DNA from: Heligmosomoides polygyrus polygyrus | Taxonomy: Eukaryota; Nematoda; Chromadorea; Rhabditida; Heligmosomidae | Direction: 5' to 3' | DNA length: 64,000 nucleotides | Assembly: GCA_947396885.1 (NCBI GenBank) | Contig: OX377206.1 | Coordinates: 50,575,631-50,639,630, forward strand | In this document: positions 61,701 to 64,000 of the stretch, piece by piece | Numbering within the stretch: the stretch's first letter is position 1 | Layout: each line of letters starts with the position of its first letter | Made by a program: the position numbers and the translations under genes | Notes under the pieces: generated by a model | Seen by the model: only the letters and a program-made list of their open reading frames with translations | What the model was told of the DNA's origin: nothing | Databases searched by the model: none

Positions 61701-64000
61701 CGAACTTTGCAATTGACGTATCTTTGAACAACGTCAATGAGAATCGGATAATTAAACAATCAAGAGCTCTCATTTTTCCGGGACAATTCCTTGATTTTAG
61801 CTTGTTAATGGTGATTGTGTTTATCGATTTCTTCGGCAACACCACATAGTGTGACATGACTGCCGTCTTTAGGAACTTCCCCAAGAACGAACTTTGCAAT
61901 TGACGTATCTTTGAACAACGTCAATGAGAATCTGATCATTAACCTGTTAAGAGCTCTCATTTTTTCGGGACAATTCTTTGATATCAGCTTGTTCCTCGTG
62001 ATTGGGTTTATCGGTTTCTTCGGCCACATGACATAGTGTGAGATGACTGTCGTCTTCAGGTACTTCCTCAAGAACGAACTTTGCAATTGACGTATCTTTG
62101 AACAACGTCAATGAGGATCGGATCATTAACCAGTCAAGAGCTCTCATTTTTCGGGACAATTCTTTGATATCAGCTTGTTCCTCGTGATTGGGTTTATCGG
62201 TTTCTTCGGCAACATGACATAGTGTGACACGACTGCCGTCTTTAGGAACTTCCCCAAGAACGAACTTTGCAATTGACGTATCTTTGAACAACGTCAATGA
62301 GAATCGGATCACTAACCAGTCAAGAGCTCTCATTTTTCCGGGACAATTCCTTGATTTTAGCTTGTTAATGGTGATTGTGTTTATCGATTTCTTCGGCAAC
62401 ACCACATAGTGTGACATGACTGCCGTATTTAGGAACTTCCCCAAGAACGAACTTTGCAATTGACGTATCTTTGAACAACGTCAATGAGAATCTGATAATT
62501 AAACAATCAAGAGCTCTCATTTTTCCGGGACAATTCCTTGATTTTAGCTTGTTAATGGTGATTGGGTTTATCGGTTTCTTCGGCCACATGACATAGTGTG
62601 ACATGACTGTCGTCTTCAGGAACTTCCTCAAGAACGAACTTTGCAATTGACGTATCTTTGAACAACGTCAATGAGAATCGGATCATTAACCAGTCAAGAG
62701 CTCTCATTTTTTCGGGACAATTCTTTGATATCAGCTTGTTCCTCGTGATTGGGTTTATCGGTTTCTTCGGCGACATGACATAGTGTGACATGACTGCCGT
62801 CTTCAGGAACTTCCTCAAGAACGAACTTTGCAATTGACGTATCTTTGAACAACGTCAATGAGAATCGGATAATTAAACAATCAAGAGCTCTCATTTTTCC
62901 GGGACAATTCCTTGATTTTAGCTTGTTAATGGTGATTGTGTTTATCGATTTCTTCGGCAACACCACATAGTGTGACATGACTGCCGTATTTAGGAACTTC
63001 CCCAAGAACGAACTTTGCAATTGACGTATCTTTGAACAACGTCAATGAGAATCGGATCATTAACCAGTCAAGAGCTTTCATTTTTCCGAGACAATTCATT
63101 GATTTCAGCTTGTTAATGGTGATTGTGTTTATCGATTTCTTCGGCCACATGACATAGTGTGACATGACTGCCGTCTTCAGGTACTTCCTCAAGAACGAAC
63201 TTTGCAATTGACGTATCTTTGAACACCGTCAGACGTCAATGAGAATCGGATCATTAGCCATCATTAGTACGGTTTTTATGTCTACCAGTTTCTTCGGCTT
63301 CACAAGATAGTGTGATATGACTGCCGTATTTAGGAACTTCCCCAAGAACGAACTTTGCAATTGACGTATCTTTGAACAACGTCAATGAGAATCTGATAAT
63401 TAAACAATCAAGAGCTCTCATTTTTCCGGGACAATTCCTTGATTTTAGCTTGTTAATGGTGATTGGGTTTATCGGTTTCTTCGGCCACATGACATAGTGT
63501 GACATGACTGTCGTCTTCAGGAACTTCCTCAAGAACGAACTTTGCAATTGACGTATCTTTGAACAACGTCAATGAGAATCGGATCATTAACCAGTCAAGA
63601 GCTCTCATTTTTTCGGGACAATTCTTTGATATCAGCTTGTTCCTCGTGATTGGGTTTATCGGTTTCTTCGGCCACATGACATAGTGTGACATGACTGTCG
63701 TCTTCAGGAACTTCCTCAAGAACGAACTTTGCAATTGACGTATCTTTGAACAACGTCAATGAGAATCGGATCATTAACCAGTCAAGAGCTCTCATTTTTT
63801 CGGGACAATTCTTTGATATCAGCTTGTTCCTCGTGATTGGGTTTATCGGTTTCTTCGGCGACATGACATAGTGTGACATGACTGCCGTCTTCAGGAACTT
63901 CCTCAAGAACGAACTTTGCAATTGACTTATCTTTGAACAACGTCAAGGAGAATCGGATAATTATACAATCAAGAGCTCTCATTTTTCCGGGACAATTCCT
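58771..64000. repeat. 5.2-kb block, right member of the 22,620-bp spaced pair
   Basis: This block matches 36151-41380 at about 99.9% by eye, with no indel (the offset stays 22,620 throughout). The match is still intact at the last base of the window, so the true duplicated length is longer than 5,230 bp. Private changes in this copy include GAATTTTGC near 59170 and AGAATAGGATAATT near 59581. Confidence 0.85.

Larger units (their letters stand above)
1..64000. repeat. Satellite DNA array, 187-bp monomer, fills the window
   Basis: The anchor GACGTATCTTTGAACAACG recurs at a spacing of 187 bp almost throughout (for example 5401, 5588, 5775, 5962, 6149). Known exceptions are spacings of 103, 153, 185, 186, 188, 192 and 195 bp. 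No unique sequence separates monomers and all have the same orientation. A consensus read by eye has 78 G+C in 187 bases. GAGCTC (SacI) occurs once in most monomers and TGATATCA (EcoRV core) once in class A monomers, so digestion should give a 187-bp ladder. The array runs past both window ends. Family and species are not recognised. A satellite role, perhaps centromeric or pericentromeric, is inferred from structure only. Confidence 0.98.

Noticed and set aside
1..64000. CRISPR array or other direct-repeat defence locus
   Set aside because: There are no unique spacers: the whole 187-bp period is repeated. Repeat length and head-to-tail continuity fit satellite DNA.
1..64000. CENP-B box
   Set aside because: On the minus strand TTCGTTCTTGGGGAAG shares only the first six bases with the CENP-B box start, and lacks the central A and the CGGG in register. 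The TTCGGGA elsewhere lacks the rest.
1..64000. Ribosomal DNA, histone or snRNA tandem gene cluster
   Set aside because: A 187-bp unit is too short for these, and no conserved RNA or histone motif is present.

Overview
The whole 64 kb window is one uninterrupted array of tandemly repeated satellite DNA. I see no protein-coding gene, tRNA, rRNA, transposon or CRISPR array that I can support. The basic monomer is 187 bp and about 42% GC (78 G+C in a 187-base consensus read by eye from positions 5.8-6.2 kb). It repeats head to tail roughly 345 times from the first base to the last, so both array edges lie outside the window. A homogeneous, spacer-free array of nucleosome-sized monomers with nested higher-order repeats (HORs) is typical of eukaryotic centromeric, pericentromeric or other heterochromatic satellite. 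I do not recognise the family and cannot name the species. CpG is not depleted in the consensus (9 observed, about 8 expected from base composition), which argues against long residence in a heavily CpG-methylated genome.

Monomers fall into classes: A (187 bp, EcoRV dyad TGATATCA), B (187 bp, TTTTAG in its place and an in-frame TAA on the minus strand), 186-bp forms of each, a divergent 192-bp class C, a 103-bp truncation of C, and a 153-bp chimaera D. I measure phase from the anchor GACGTATC. Most monomers carry a perfect inverted repeat, ATTGACGT-11 nt-ACGTCAAT.

Layout. 1-5.25 kb: two copies of a 14-monomer unit (2,516 bp, and 2,703 bp with one extra monomer), rich in divergent monomers. 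5.25-18.0 kb: almost pure 187-bp monomers with 3-mer (561 bp), 5-mer (935/934 bp) and 7-mer (1,309 bp) HORs. 18.0-19.76 kb: mixed monomers with one 153-bp unit. 19.76-31.3 kb: units of 850 and 1,037 bp, most opened by one 103-bp monomer, themselves copied in blocks offset by 2,158, 4,503 and 5,540 bp. 31.3-36.2 kb: 1,307- and 1,680-bp HORs rich in 186-bp monomers. 36.15-41.38 kb: a 5.2-kb block that recurs almost perfectly at 58.77-64.0 kb, offset 22,620 bp. 41.4-58.8 kb: A/B/186/153-bp mixtures with block copies offset by 6,621, 6,248 and 1,867 bp.

The many short minus-strand open frames, up to 232 codons, are a by-product of the repeat. Two minus-strand frames of class A happen to lack stops, and 186-bp monomers keep phase because 186 is divisible by 3. 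They start at TTG, differ mostly at nonsynonymous sites and are broken by normal 187-bp monomers, so I do not call them genes. The main interest is the multi-scale repeat architecture and the conserved dyad.
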